A stretch of DNA of 52,206 bases, taken from assembly GCA_002364085.1 (NCBI GenBank), contig DEXK01000020.1, positions 91,162-143,367 on the forward strand. The letters are read 5' to 3'. How positions within the stretch are numbered: the stretch's first letter is position 1; every line of letters begins with the position of its first letter. Under the pieces are notes generated by a model that ran no database searches, was not told the DNA's origin, and saw only the letters and a program-made list of their open reading frames with translations. This document shows, piece by piece, positions 16,628 through 25,510 of this stretch. Both the position numbers and the translations under genes were made by a program. The stretch is from Balneolaceae bacterium UBA3186 (GTDB lineage: Bacteria; Bacteroidota; Rhodothermia; Balneolales; Balneolaceae).

Positions 16628-18175
16628 TTATTCTGTCCATAACCGGGTCAATATCTGTTTTTTAAACAGATTAACCAGAAAATTCATGTGCCTCCAAAGG
16701 TAAACTGCTATTACTACAATAACCACGCTCATAATAGTAATTCTATACCATTCTAAGTTATCAAGCGGAACAAAAATCAGATAACCCATAGAAAAAATTA
16801 CAAATGAAATCACAAACGTTACTTTTTGAGGTATTATCGGATGTTTATAACTGAACGAAGAGTATGTGGCTTTTTGATATTGATAGTACGAGCTCCATAC
16901 AAAGAGTAGCATAAAGCAAAGGAAAAAGAATGTATTTGCAACAAATATCTTATACACCCCAACAATTTGAGGAATAAGCAATAATTCAAGAATCGTAATT
17001 AAATAAAATACTAACAAGGGAAAGATAATCACTCCTAAAAACCTTTCTTTAAGCTGTTTTTCCAATTTAATTGGAAACTGCAAATGCATTAATAACTCTC
17101 TATTCTCATATCCATACATATTTGCCATTCCCATAGCCAGCAACGCTACTGGAATTCCTGCAAGTATTGTTGGAATCAAAATTGTTTGTGCAGCGCTGTA
17201 TTTAACTTGTAATAAAAGAGGAACATACACAACCGGAACAACTGCCAGTGTTAACAACTGGAGTTTGTTATATGGATGAATCATTACATAGTAATAATAC
17301 TTTCCTGCGTTTATTCCCATTACACGTCTGAGAAAAGACCATAATTTGCTCGTTTGTTGTTCAGCCTTTTTTATACTTGGATTTATCAGCCCTTCACAGG
17401 TTTTTCGAAAATGGTCAATAAGAATTAAACCAATTAATAAAGCTAAAAATCCAAAAATAATAGACGCCGTTATCCAACCGTATTCTACATTTACAGCTTG
17501 AATCAGCAATCCTCCTGGGTTCCATGAAAGAAATGTATTCAGCGTTTCTACCCGGGGTATAATTTGAACAAATATTTCCTGAGAATTTTCTGCAAAAAGT
17601 GATACCGCCTGAAAAAGTCCAAAAATCAAAAACAAAAACCCAACAACTACTGCTATAAACTTTCTTTCTACTATCTTAATAAAACGATGTTTAATTGAAT
17701 AGATTAGAACATAGTTAAATATAATAGCTGCAACTCCAATCAGTACCTGATAAAAATGGGAAACCTGTATCATCAAAAATACAAGCCAGGTAAAATTATA
17801 AATGATATTCACGGGATGACAAAAGCCAATGATCATCAAATAGCGAGAAAGGCGTTTCAAAGGAAAACCAAACCCTAAAAGTTTTCGGTTTTCAGCTATG
17901 TTTAAAAGCCTCAGGTTTGTGAATGAAAAGTGCATAACCCAATACGAGTTCGCAAAAACTAATAAAAGAAAAGTATAGATCTCTGGTGTGAGCCAGGGAA
18001 TTTGAGTTTTCATCCATGGATCTGTATCCAGCAGAATTACAACTATTGCCGTCCCAACAAGGTTTACTGTCATGATGCCAAGAAACATTATATACCCGAT
18101 CAGCAACAAAAGTTGAAACTTGTTGAGGTTCGAAACAAAAATTTTCCAATTTAGTGAGAGTAATCGGCCAAACAT
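16628..18175 (-). CDS. Large membrane protein, likely ABC permease subunit
   Basis: A 515-residue, very hydrophobic protein with roughly 12 membrane segments and no globular domain. Two-halved topology fits an exporter-type ABC permease; position at the head of the operon that also encodes an ABC ATPase supports this. No specific family was recognised from sequence. The small charged loop around residues 265-285 (KKAEQQTSKLWSFLRRVM) separates the halves. The substrate is unknown; given lgt in the operon, an envelope or lipid-related substrate is conceivable but unproven. Confidence 0.62.
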   Translation of the reverse strand: MFGRLLSLNWKIFVSNLNKFQLLLLIGYIMFLGIMTVNLVGTAIVVILLDTDPWMKTQIPWLTPEIYTFLLLVFANSYWVMHFSFTNLRLLNIAENRKLLGFGFPLKRLSRYLMIIGFCHPVNIIYNFTWLVFLMIQVSHFYQVLIGVAAIIFNYVLIYSIKHRFIKIVERKFIAVVVGFLFLIFGLFQAVSLFAENSQEIFVQIIPRVETLNTFLSWNPGGLLIQAVNVEYGWITASIIFGFLALLIGLILIDHFRKTCEGLINPSIKKAEQQTSKLWSFLRRVMGINAGKYYYYVMIHPYNKLQLLTLAVVPVVYVPLLLQVKYSAAQTILIPTILAGIPVALLAMGMANMYGYENRELLMHLQFPIKLEKQLKERFLGVIIFPLLVFYLITILELLLIPQIVGVYKIFVANTFFFLCFMLLFVWSSYYQYQKATYSSFSYKHPIIPQKVTFVISFVIFSMGYLIFVPLDNLEWYRITIMSVVIVVIAVYLWRHMNFLVNLFKKQILTRLWTE

Positions 18176-18224
18176 GAAGCTCTTAGATGAATTTAATGGA
18201 GTTTACACCTTCAGTACTAACTAA

Positions 18225-18947
18225 TCAAAAATAAAAGTTGAAGCCAATTAGAAAACTCAAATAATTGTGCCTGCTGTCTTCCATTATTTTAATAATATAA
18301 GTTTGTCCGTTTAAAGGAAGTTCTTCTACACCCTCATTAAATACCGGGGTAAATAAAGAGGTGTATCTGCCTTCAAGAGTTATGATAACAGGATCTGTTG
18401 CAAATTCTATCCCTCCTGCCATGGCAAAGCCAAATAAATAGTCTTCTGTGTGTTCTTTAGCGTCGCCACCAAAAAAGAAATTTTCCAGAGACCTGTCCGG
18501 ATCAGGAATATCTGTAGTAAAAACTACAGACGAACTTTTATTAAACTCAAGGATCCCTCCAATCATGAAATTCGGATTTATTTTTTTATCCGGAAAAAGG
18601 TCGATTCGAGGCAGTATAGAAAAACCAATATGCTCGAACTCGTAATTTGCTTTGGACGACGGATCTATTCTTCCATCAATATCATTTACACTAAAGTCCG
18701 TGCCTAGTTTTTTGTAGTCCAATTCGAACTGAAAAGACAACAAAGAGTTTTTTAACCTTCTATTATAAAAAACTCCGGTTTGATAGGAAGTAACTACTCC
18801 CCAGTCAATGGTTACATTCCCAATTTCTGTTTCTTGTTGTGACATGCTTGAAACTGCAACTCCAGATTTTATCCCGAAGCGGTTCTCTTGGGCATACAAG
18901 AGCAATGGTACAATTATCAATAAAAAAGTAAGTAGATATTTCCTCAT
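18225..18947 (-). CDS. Outer-membrane beta-barrel protein (PorT-like)
   Basis: A 240-residue exported protein; signal peptide MRKYLLTFLLIIVPLLLYAQ. Mature part begins FGIKSGVAVSSMSQ and has repeated strand patterns (YQTGVFYNRRL, FQFELDYKKLGT, ISILPRIDLFPD-like, FMIGGILEF, LEGRYTSLFTPVF) and a terminal Phe (FLIGFNFYF). These are signs of the outer-membrane barrel family common in Bacteroidota. Role unknown. It follows another barrel gene on the same strand, but a good terminator lies between them. Confidence 0.75.
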   Translation of the reverse strand: MRKYLLTFLLIIVPLLLYAQENRFGIKSGVAVSSMSQQETEIGNVTIDWGVVTSYQTGVFYNRRLKNSLLSFQFELDYKKLGTDFSVNDIDGRIDPSSKANYEFEHIGFSILPRIDLFPDKKINPNFMIGGILEFNKSSSVVFTTDIPDPDRSLENFFFGGDAKEHTEDYLFGFAMAGGIEFATDPVIITLEGRYTSLFTPVFNEGVEELPLNGQTYIIKIMEDSRHNYLSFLIGFNFYF

Positions 18948-18961
18948 AAAATAAATCGCAT

Positions 18962-18994
18962 AAAAAAAGCAGCTTCTGTAATCTGAAGCTGCTT
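18962..18994 (-). terminator. Rho-independent terminator after the 196-residue barrel gene
   Basis: Stem AAGCAGCTTC (18967-18976) with GAAGCTGCTT (18985-18994), 8-nt loop; on the minus strand it is followed by a run of seven T (18962-18968). It terminates the gene at 19015-19605 before the next barrel gene. Confidence 0.88.
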
Positions 18995-19014
18995 CATAAT
19001 AGTGAATTTATTGT

Positions 19015-19605
19015 TTAGAATGCGATACCAACAGTTAACGCTATAGCACCATTTTTTGCCGAATCATTAAAATTATCTTCTGCTACATTGGTTAAACCCG
19101 CAGTGTATCTTAAACCTAATCTCAATTTTGATACATCGATCCCTGCACCAACAATAACACCAAACTCATTGTCTTTTGCATCGTCTTCCAAATTAAATGA
19201 GCCATCATTGTTAGCTACTTCTGCTTTGGTATTAAAGCTCATATATGGCCCAAAGTATACATTAGGCTGTGCTCCGGGAGTTTCAAATCCGAATTTAAGC
19301 AGAACCGGAATCTGAACATAATTCACATTAAACTGAAAATCTGCATTTTCTGCTTTAGCTCCGTACTGAGCGAAGAGAATTTCGGGCTGTACAGAAACAG
19401 GGCTCAACGGAATCTTAAAATTAGCATACGCTCCAACCAGGAATCCGGTCTTATATTCGACATCTTCTGTGTCATTAAATGTGGAATAATTCAATCCTCC
19501 TTTAACTCCAAACTCAGGCATTGATTGAGCCTTTCCTTGTGAAGAAAGTCCTATAGTTAATAATATAATTGATAGTGCTTTTGTAATTGTTTTAATCATG
19601 TTCAT
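19015..19605 (-). CDS. Outer-membrane beta-barrel (porin-like) protein
   Basis: A 196-residue exported barrel protein with signal peptide ending SSQGKAQ. FGVKGGLNYSTF at the mature N-terminus, then YKTGFLVGAYANFKI, VQPEILFAQYGAK, YVQIPVLLKFGFE, VIVGAGIDVSKLRLGLRYT and final LTVGIAF are the standard strands of the small PorT/opacity-like barrels of Bacteroidota. An alternative start two codons in is equally possible. It has its own terminator downstream. Confidence 0.8.
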   Translation of the reverse strand: MNMIKTITKALSIILLTIGLSSQGKAQSMPEFGVKGGLNYSTFNDTEDVEYKTGFLVGAYANFKIPLSPVSVQPEILFAQYGAKAENADFQFNVNYVQIPVLLKFGFETPGAQPNVYFGPYMSFNTKAEVANNDGSFNLEDDAKDNEFGVIVGAGIDVSKLRLGLRYTAGLTNVAEDNFNDSAKNGAIALTVGIAF

Positions 19606-19622
19606 AATAATTTTTTGTTTAC

Positions 19623-19651
19623 ACCAATAAACTCGCTAGAGATTTATTGGT
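19623..19651. other. Inverted repeat between uvrA and the barrel gene
   Basis: ACCAATAAA (19623-19631) and TTTATTGGT (19643-19651) form a perfect 9-bp stem with an 11-nt loop. It could be a weak terminator for uvrA or an operator for the barrel gene 18 bp further on; there is no T run on the minus strand. Confidence 0.35.
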
Positions 19652-19673
19652 TCCAATTATTAATAAACTTCAA

Positions 19674-22481
19674 TTACAAATATTCCTTCAGGTATTGCCC
19701 TGTATAACTCTCTTTTACTGTTATAATGTCTTCAGGGGTGCCTTCTGCAACAATTTGTCCGCCAGCAAACCCCCCTTCCGGGCCAACATCAATAATCCAA
19801 TCTGCACACTTAATAACATCCAAATTATGTTCAATAATAATTACAGAATGGCCTGCATTTACAAGTTCATTGAAGGCTTCCAGCAACTTTGCTACATCTT
19901 CAAAATGTAATCCGGTTGTAGGTTCATCGAAAAAGTAAACCGTGTGTTCACTGCTTTGTTTGGTCAGGAATCTTGCCAGTTTTACACGCTGAGCTTCACC
20001 GCCGGAAAGAGTGGTGGCACTTTGGCCCAGATTCAAGTATCCAAGTCCTACATCCTCCAATGGTTGTAACTTGTTTATGATGATCTTTTCATCTACAAAA
20101 AACTCTATTGCTTCCGAAATCGGCATCATCAATACATCATGGATACTTTTTCCGCGATATTTTACAGCTAGTACATCCTTTCTGAATCGAGCTCCATTGC
20201 AGACTTCACATTTAAGCTCAATATCTGCCATAAACTGCATTTCAATTTTCTGAACTCCTTCACCTTGACAGTTTTCGCATCTTCCTCCCGGAACGTTAAA
20301 TGAGAAGTGCCCCGGAGTGTATCCCATTATTTTTGCCTGTCTGGTATTTGCAAATACATCCCGAATCCCGTCAAAAGCTTTGGTATAGGTTGCCGGATTG
20401 GATCTGGATGAGCGGCCGATTGGGCTTTGATCCACCATTTCCAAGTTATGCACACTTGCCATGCCTGAAAGCTCCTTAAAACGGCCTACTTTCTGGTTGT
20501 AGGATCCAATGTGCTTTTGGATACCGGCATAGACTGTATCATGAACAAGCGTAGATTTTCCTGAGCCTGATACTCCGGTTACTACAACCATTTTTCCAAG
20601 GGGGAATTCTACATCAACATTTTTTAGATTATGTTCGCTTGCTCCTTCCAGTTTTATAGATCTGCCATTTCCTTTTCTGCGTTTTTTTGGAACTTCTATC
20701 TTTTTTCTTCCACTCAAATACTTGCCTGTAAGCGTACCCGATTTTAGTAAATTTTCGAAATCTCCTTCAAAAACTACCTCCCCTCCGTGTACACCAGCAA
20801 ACGGCCCGATATCAATTACATTATCTGCAGCCTTCATCATTTCGGGATCGTGTTCTACAACTAGCACTGTGTTTCCGATGTCTCTGAGTGATTCTAAAAT
20901 TTTGATCAGCCGGTCGTTATCTCTGGGGTGCAAACCAATTGTCGGTTCGTCCAAAACGTACATACTTCCTATCAAAGAGCTACCTAGAGCATTTGCTAAA
21001 CTAATTCTTTGTGATTCCCCTCCACTAAGTGTATTTGCGAGCCTATCCAGTGTAAGGTAGTCTAGCCCTACTTCATCAAGATATTTCAATCTTTTTCTGA
21101 TCTCGTACAAGATTTGCCCTGCCACACCTTGTTCAAATTCTGTTAGTTCCAAACTTTCAAAATAATCTTTGGCATGACCGATTGTGAGCTCTGACACTTC
21201 TCCGGAATGCATCCCTCCAACTTTTACGTATTGAGCATCTTTTCTTACCCTATAGCCTTCACATTCAGGGCAACGGCTATAACCTCTGTATCTTGAATAC
21301 AGAACACGCATATGAACCTTGTAAGCCTGATCTTTGACCATATCAAAAAACTTCCAGATCCCGATATAGTCACCTTTTCCTTTCCAGATGATACTTTTAA
21401 CTTCTTTAGACAACTCAGAATACGGGGTGTCAATTGAAAATTTTTCCTGTGATGCTACTTTTATCAGGTCCCTTAAATGTGTGCTAAACTTCTGAGTGGT
21501 AAAAGGAGCGATAGCACCATTTCTAATAGTCTTCTCATGATCCGGAATAACCAAATCTTCATCAATCCCTGATACTTTACCAAAGCCTTCACATTTGGGA
21601 CATGCTCCAAAAGGATTATTGAATGAAAACATTTGTGGAGTTGGCTCTGTAAATTCGATTCCATCTAATTCAAATCGTTCACTGAAAGGAAATTCTTCTC
21701 CATTCCTTTTTTTAATGGATAATCTTCCGCTTCCATTTTGAAAAGCTGTTTCAAGTGATCCTGCAATTCTTGTAATTGTTGCTTCATCATCTCTTAGAAC
21801 TAATCTATCTACAAGAACCCTGTAATCTTTTTGTTTGATTTTCTTTGTATTAACATCATCATCAGTAAGCTCTAAAATAGTTTCGTCATTTATGTTTAAA
21901 AGTCTGGTGAAGCCTTTTTCTTTTAAGACCTTCAGCTCTTCATCAAGCTTCTTTTTTTCATGTTGAGGAATGGGGTACAATACATAAAAACGATCTCCCT
22001 CCTCCATCGCCTTGAATATCTCTTCAATTACAGTTTTTGGAGTATCTTTTTTTACTTGATTCCCGGAAACAGGAGATATTGTTTTTCCAATCCTGGCAAA
22101 CAACAACCGCAAATAATCATAGATCTCAGTAGTTGTTCCAACTGTTGAACGGGGATTATTGGATGTGGTTTTCTGCTGAATCGCCATTGCAGGAGAAATG
22201 CCCTGCATAAAATCCACATCAGGTTTATCCATTCTTTCCAAGAACTGCCTCGCATAGCTGGAAAGGCTTTCTACATATCTCCGTTGACCTTCCGCGTAAA
22301 TAGTATCAAAAGCTAAACTGGACTTCCCTGAACCCGAAACCCCGGTTATAACTGTAAGTTTATTTCTGGGAATTTCTACATCAATATTCTTGAGATTGTG
22401 AGTCCTTGCGCCTTTTATAATTATTGGTCTATCAAGAGCTTTCTCTTTTGCTTCAACTGTAGCCGTTTCTTTGCTGGACAT
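19674..22481 (-). CDS. uvrA: Excinuclease ABC subunit A
   Basis: DNA-damage recognition ATPase of nucleotide excision repair; loads UvrB on lesions. Two ABC modules are visible: Walker A GVSGSGKSS at residues 47-55 and GVSGSGKST in the second half, with LSGGESQRI and LSGGEAQRV signatures. Zinc motifs CPKCEGFG, CPECEGY and CENCQGEG with CEVCNG are present, but the first conventional Cys site after LLFARIG reads TISPVSG and has no Cys; I recall the same in other Bacteroidota UvrA. At 935 residues it is full length. GGAG lies 6-7 bp before the ATG. It is divergent from the amidohydrolase gene. Confidence 0.97.
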   Translation of the reverse strand: MSSKETATVEAKEKALDRPIIIKGARTHNLKNIDVEIPRNKLTVITGVSGSGKSSLAFDTIYAEGQRRYVESLSSYARQFLERMDKPDVDFMQGISPAMAIQQKTTSNNPRSTVGTTTEIYDYLRLLFARIGKTISPVSGNQVKKDTPKTVIEEIFKAMEEGDRFYVLYPIPQHEKKKLDEELKVLKEKGFTRLLNINDETILELTDDDVNTKKIKQKDYRVLVDRLVLRDDEATITRIAGSLETAFQNGSGRLSIKKRNGEEFPFSERFELDGIEFTEPTPQMFSFNNPFGACPKCEGFGKVSGIDEDLVIPDHEKTIRNGAIAPFTTQKFSTHLRDLIKVASQEKFSIDTPYSELSKEVKSIIWKGKGDYIGIWKFFDMVKDQAYKVHMRVLYSRYRGYSRCPECEGYRVRKDAQYVKVGGMHSGEVSELTIGHAKDYFESLELTEFEQGVAGQILYEIRKRLKYLDEVGLDYLTLDRLANTLSGGESQRISLANALGSSLIGSMYVLDEPTIGLHPRDNDRLIKILESLRDIGNTVLVVEHDPEMMKAADNVIDIGPFAGVHGGEVVFEGDFENLLKSGTLTGKYLSGRKKIEVPKKRRKGNGRSIKLEGASEHNLKNVDVEFPLGKMVVVTGVSGSGKSTLVHDTVYAGIQKHIGSYNQKVGRFKELSGMASVHNLEMVDQSPIGRSSRSNPATYTKAFDGIRDVFANTRQAKIMGYTPGHFSFNVPGGRCENCQGEGVQKIEMQFMADIELKCEVCNGARFRKDVLAVKYRGKSIHDVLMMPISEAIEFFVDEKIIINKLQPLEDVGLGYLNLGQSATTLSGGEAQRVKLARFLTKQSSEHTVYFFDEPTTGLHFEDVAKLLEAFNELVNAGHSVIIIEHNLDVIKCADWIIDVGPEGGFAGGQIVAEGTPEDIITVKESYTGQYLKEYL

Positions 22482-22648
22482 ATTCTCCGTTATTAAAATC
22501 GAACCTTCAATATAATGTTTTGCTTTCTTTGTTTGGGCATTGTTATCAACAAAAATTTCTAGTCAGTGATTTCATCCCTCCTTATTTATTTCTCCCTTTG
22601 CTTTACAATCAATACATTAGGTGATTCTTAAAAACTCATAGTTCTATT

Positions 22649-23962
22649 ATGAAACGTATTTTACTTTTTTCTTTATTCTGTTTTTCACTCTTTTTATCTG
22701 TATCTGCTAATTTAGCTGCTCAGAATAAAATTCAAATTATACACGCCGGCACCCTGCTTGCTATTCCCGGAGAAGCACCCCTTTCAAATCAAACGGTCGT
22801 TATTAGTAACGGCGCTATTGAAAGTATATATTCGGGTTATAAAACCTCGTCCGAACTAGGTTTTAGTGGGGTTGAAATAACCGATCTAAAAAATAAATTT
22901 GTGATGCCTGGGTTTATTGATATGCATACGCATGTTACCGGAGAGCGCGATCCTGATGCAAATCCTCATGAATGGACTACTCTAAATGATCAAGATCTTG
23001 CTTTTAAATCTCTTCCTTATTTAAAAAGAACTTTACATGCCGGCTTTACAACTGTACGGAATCTAGGTGCTGATGCTGAATTAATTGGGGCGATACAACG
23101 AGCAACAGCTAAAGGGCTAATTACAGGCCCTCGTATCGTCTATTCCGGAGGCGCTATTTCTGCTACAGGTGGTCATGGTGATTCACATGGATACAGGGTA
23201 GAGATCCTTGAACTAGATAAAAATGTTGGCATTTGTGACGGAGCAGATGATTGTCGCCGCGCTGTTCGTGCAAGAGTTAAACAAGGAGCGGGCGTTATTA
23301 AAATTACCGCAACCGGCGGGGTTTTAAGTAATACCGCAGCAGGATTAAGCCAACAACTTACCGATGAAGAAATGAAATCCATTGTTGATGCAGCACACAG
23401 TCTTGGAAGAAAAGTGGCTGCACATGCTCATGCTGCAGATGGAATTAACGCGGCTCTAAGGGCGGGTGTGAATTCTATTGACCATGGCTCCTATCTGGAC
23501 GATGAATCAGTAAAATTATTTTTAGAAAATGACGCCTGGCTCGTTCCAACTTTATTAGCCGGAATTTCTGTTAGAGATGAACTGGCAATAAATGATCAAA
23601 TCCCACCTGCTATCATCGATAAAATTAATACAGTAGTTCCCGTTGTTGAAGCCTCATTTAAAAGAGCTTTAAATGGTGGGGTTAATATTGCTTTCGGAAC
23701 AGATTCCGGGGTTAGCAAACACGGTGAAAATGCTCGTGAATTCGAGATCATGGTCGATTATGGAATGTCTGAAAGTCACGCTATTAAAACAGCTACTATC
23801 AATGCTGCAAAGCTGCTGGGTATGGAAGATCAACTAGGCTCTATTGAAGCCGGAAAAATAGCCGATATTATTGCTGTGAATAACAATCCGCTTGAGAATA
23901 TAAGCGAGCTTAAAAACGTCACTTTCGTTATGAAAAATGGTGTTATCTATAAAATGAAGTAA
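22649..23962 (+). CDS. Exported metal-dependent amidohydrolase (Xaa-Pro dipeptidase/imidazolonepropionase-like)
   Basis: A 437-residue amidohydrolase with signal peptide MKRILLFSLFCFSLFLSVSA. Metal site residues: HTH at 93-95 (GFIDMHTH), the lysine in IKITATGG for carbamylation, AHAHAADG, SIDHGSYLD and FGTDSG. The ADIIAV motif near the end is typical of the superfamily's C-terminal sandwich. The closest functional class is the exported Xaa-Pro dipeptidase-like group; substrate not assignable. Monocistronic, ending at a bidirectional terminator. Confidence 0.88.
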   Translation: MKRILLFSLFCFSLFLSVSANLAAQNKIQIIHAGTLLAIPGEAPLSNQTVVISNGAIESIYSGYKTSSELGFSGVEITDLKNKFVMPGFIDMHTHVTGERDPDANPHEWTTLNDQDLAFKSLPYLKRTLHAGFTTVRNLGADAELIGAIQRATAKGLITGPRIVYSGGAISATGGHGDSHGYRVEILELDKNVGICDGADDCRRAVRARVKQGAGVIKITATGGVLSNTAAGLSQQLTDEEMKSIVDAAHSLGRKVAAHAHAADGINAALRAGVNSIDHGSYLDDESVKLFLENDAWLVPTLLAGISVRDELAINDQIPPAIIDKINTVVPVVEASFKRALNGGVNIAFGTDSGVSKHGENAREFEIMVDYGMSESHAIKTATINAAKLLGMEDQLGSIEAGKIADIIAVNNNPLENISELKNVTFVMKNGVIYKMK

Positions 23963-23967
23963 ATAAA

Positions 23968-23998
23968 AAAAGGTGAGGATTATCCACCCTCACCTTTT
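23968..23998. terminator. Bidirectional terminator between convergent genes
   Basis: AAAAGGTGAGG (23968-23978) pairs with CCTCACCTTTT (23988-23998), 9-nt loop, with A run before and T after, so it works for both the amidohydrolase (+) and the DUF4097 gene (-). Confidence 0.88.
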
Positions 23999-24031
23999 AT
24001 AACTAACAATAGTATGTGTGATATGAAACTC

Positions 24032-24982
24032 TTATCTGTAGTTAAGTCGAATTGAACCACCGGAAGTTTTAGCTCTTATTTTTACTCCACCACCGTTTAC
24101 CGTTCCTTTGATTTCATCTTTCTCATATTCTCCGGTAAAGTTTTTTAACTCTGCTCTTACTCTGTTTCCGTCGAGATCAAGATCGTAACCATTTTCTTCC
24201 GGAACAGTTACTGTTATGCTACCTCCGGATGTTCGCAGGTTAATAAACTCACTTGGAGCTGTTATATCTGCGTTTATTGATCCACCACTTGTGCTTGCAT
24301 CAACGCTTCCCGAAATTCCTTCGAGAGAGATGCTCCCTCCTGACGTTTTAACATCCAGATCTCCATCTACATTCTCAGCTTTAATTCTGCCACCGCTTGT
24401 TCTGGCTTCCGTTTTCCCAGCAATTTCATATAGAGTAATTGAACCTCCGGATGTTCTGATATCTAAATCTCCGTTAATTGCTTCCGCTCTTATGGAACCA
24501 CCGCTTGTTCTTCCTGATTGCTTTCCTTCTAAATTCGCTAACTCTATACTGCCTCCTGACGTTCTTACTTCACTTGTAGACTTTTTAGGAGTGTAGACTA
24601 CAAATGAAATGGACAACGAATTCCGGTTCCAATTCCAGTTTCTAGAGTTTTCTCTCTTAGCGTATGCCGTAACCTTATTATTGCTCTTTGATATTTCTAT
24701 ATCCCACCCTTCAAGATCTTCATCATTTGCCTGTATATATCGGTTTCTTTTTCGAACATACATTTCAACGGTTACTTCATCTGTGTCTTTTCCAATTACA
24801 TCAATACTTCCTCCCGATGTTTCAACACTTATTTCAACCCCATTATTTACTGCAAATTGTTTTATTTGATATGCGTCGTTAGATGATTGTGCCCATCCCA
24901 TTTTCACTGCAGTTAACATTATCACAAATGTGAATGTCATTGATACTGCTACTTGTAATTTAAATCTGTTTGCTCTACTCAT
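24032..24982 (-). CDS. Exported DUF4097-type repeat protein (TSGGSI beta-helix)
   Basis: A 316-residue exported protein. Signal region after MSRANRFKLQVAVSMTF, cut near WAQ. The mature protein has nine TSGGxI motifs; the middle run is spaced about every 18 residues (for example RTSGGSIRAEAINGDLDI then RTSGGSITLYEIAGKTEA), a pattern expected for a right-handed beta-solenoid and typical of DUF4097 adhesin-like proteins. The frame extends up to 25087, but GGAG lies 7 bp before the ATG at 24982 and this start gives a signal peptide; the longer version would run into the divergent gene's leader. Function unknown, likely surface or periplasmic. Confidence 0.75.
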   Translation of the reverse strand: MSRANRFKLQVAVSMTFTFVIMLTAVKMGWAQSSNDAYQIKQFAVNNGVEISVETSGGSIDVIGKDTDEVTVEMYVRKRNRYIQANDEDLEGWDIEISKSNNKVTAYAKRENSRNWNWNRNSLSISFVVYTPKKSTSEVRTSGGSIELANLEGKQSGRTSGGSIRAEAINGDLDIRTSGGSITLYEIAGKTEARTSGGRIKAENVDGDLDVKTSGGSISLEGISGSVDASTSGGSINADITAPSEFINLRTSGGSITVTVPEENGYDLDLDGNRVRAELKNFTGEYEKDEIKGTVNGGGVKIRAKTSGGSIRLNYR

Positions 24983-25127
24983 GGTTAAACTCCGATTTTG
25001 TTCTGGTCTCAGTACGGTTTTCTTTTGTTGATGTTTCATGACCTCAGTTGTTAGACTCGTGATATTGAAAAAAGTTACAGCGTACATGCTTTTGAATGAT
25101 TATCATCCAAGATCAATAACAAACCTA

Positions 25128-25508
25128 ATGGCTATTGCTCCCTCAACACATACCATTATTATCGGAATCCTTTTCATCTCAATTGGTATCTACCATTTTG
25201 TGAATCCCGGCTTCTTCATAAAGATTATGCCCAATTATATTCCTAATCATAGCGCCATGGTTTTTTGGAGTGGGGTTGCAGAGGTACTTGGCGGAATTGG
25301 TATCATGGTTTCTTTTTCCAAAATATATGCCGGTTGGGGTTTGATCCTGCTTCTAATTGCTATTTTTCCTGCAAATCTCGACATGTTTATAAAAGCATAT
25401 CAAAAACAAGGGTGGGGTTTATATACTTGGCTAACGCTGATCAGGCTCCCATTACAATTTGTTCTAATTTACTGGGTTTATTGGTCTGCAGAACTTAAGG
25501 TTGGATAA
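25128..25508 (+). CDS. DoxX-like integral membrane protein
   Basis: A 126-residue protein with four membrane segments, IGILFISIGIYHFVNPGFF at the start and VAEVLGGIGIMVSF in the middle, the pattern of small DoxX-like proteins of uncertain function. The frame opens at 25038, but those residues are polar, overlap the divergent leader and lack family character; MAIAPSTHT at 25128 is preferred. The next gene follows after 2 bp, so the three genes 25128-28077 are likely one operon. Confidence 0.72.
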   Translation: MAIAPSTHTIIIGILFISIGIYHFVNPGFFIKIMPNYIPNHSAMVFWSGVAEVLGGIGIMVSFSKIYAGWGLILLLIAIFPANLDMFIKAYQKQGWGLYTWLTLIRLPLQFVLIYWVYWSAELKVG

Positions 25509-25510
25509 CA

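Noticed and set aside
24216..24596. A long plus-strand open frame inside the DUF4097 gene
   Set aside because: It is the complement of the TSGGSI repeats, so its repeated LPPDV-type motifs are only the mirror of the real gene's codons.
24216..24596. Regularly spaced similar DNA segments, at first glance like a CRISPR array
   Set aside because: The spacing is 54 bp (18 codons), the frame is open throughout, and the units are variable codons for TSGGSI; there are no identical direct repeats with unique spacers.
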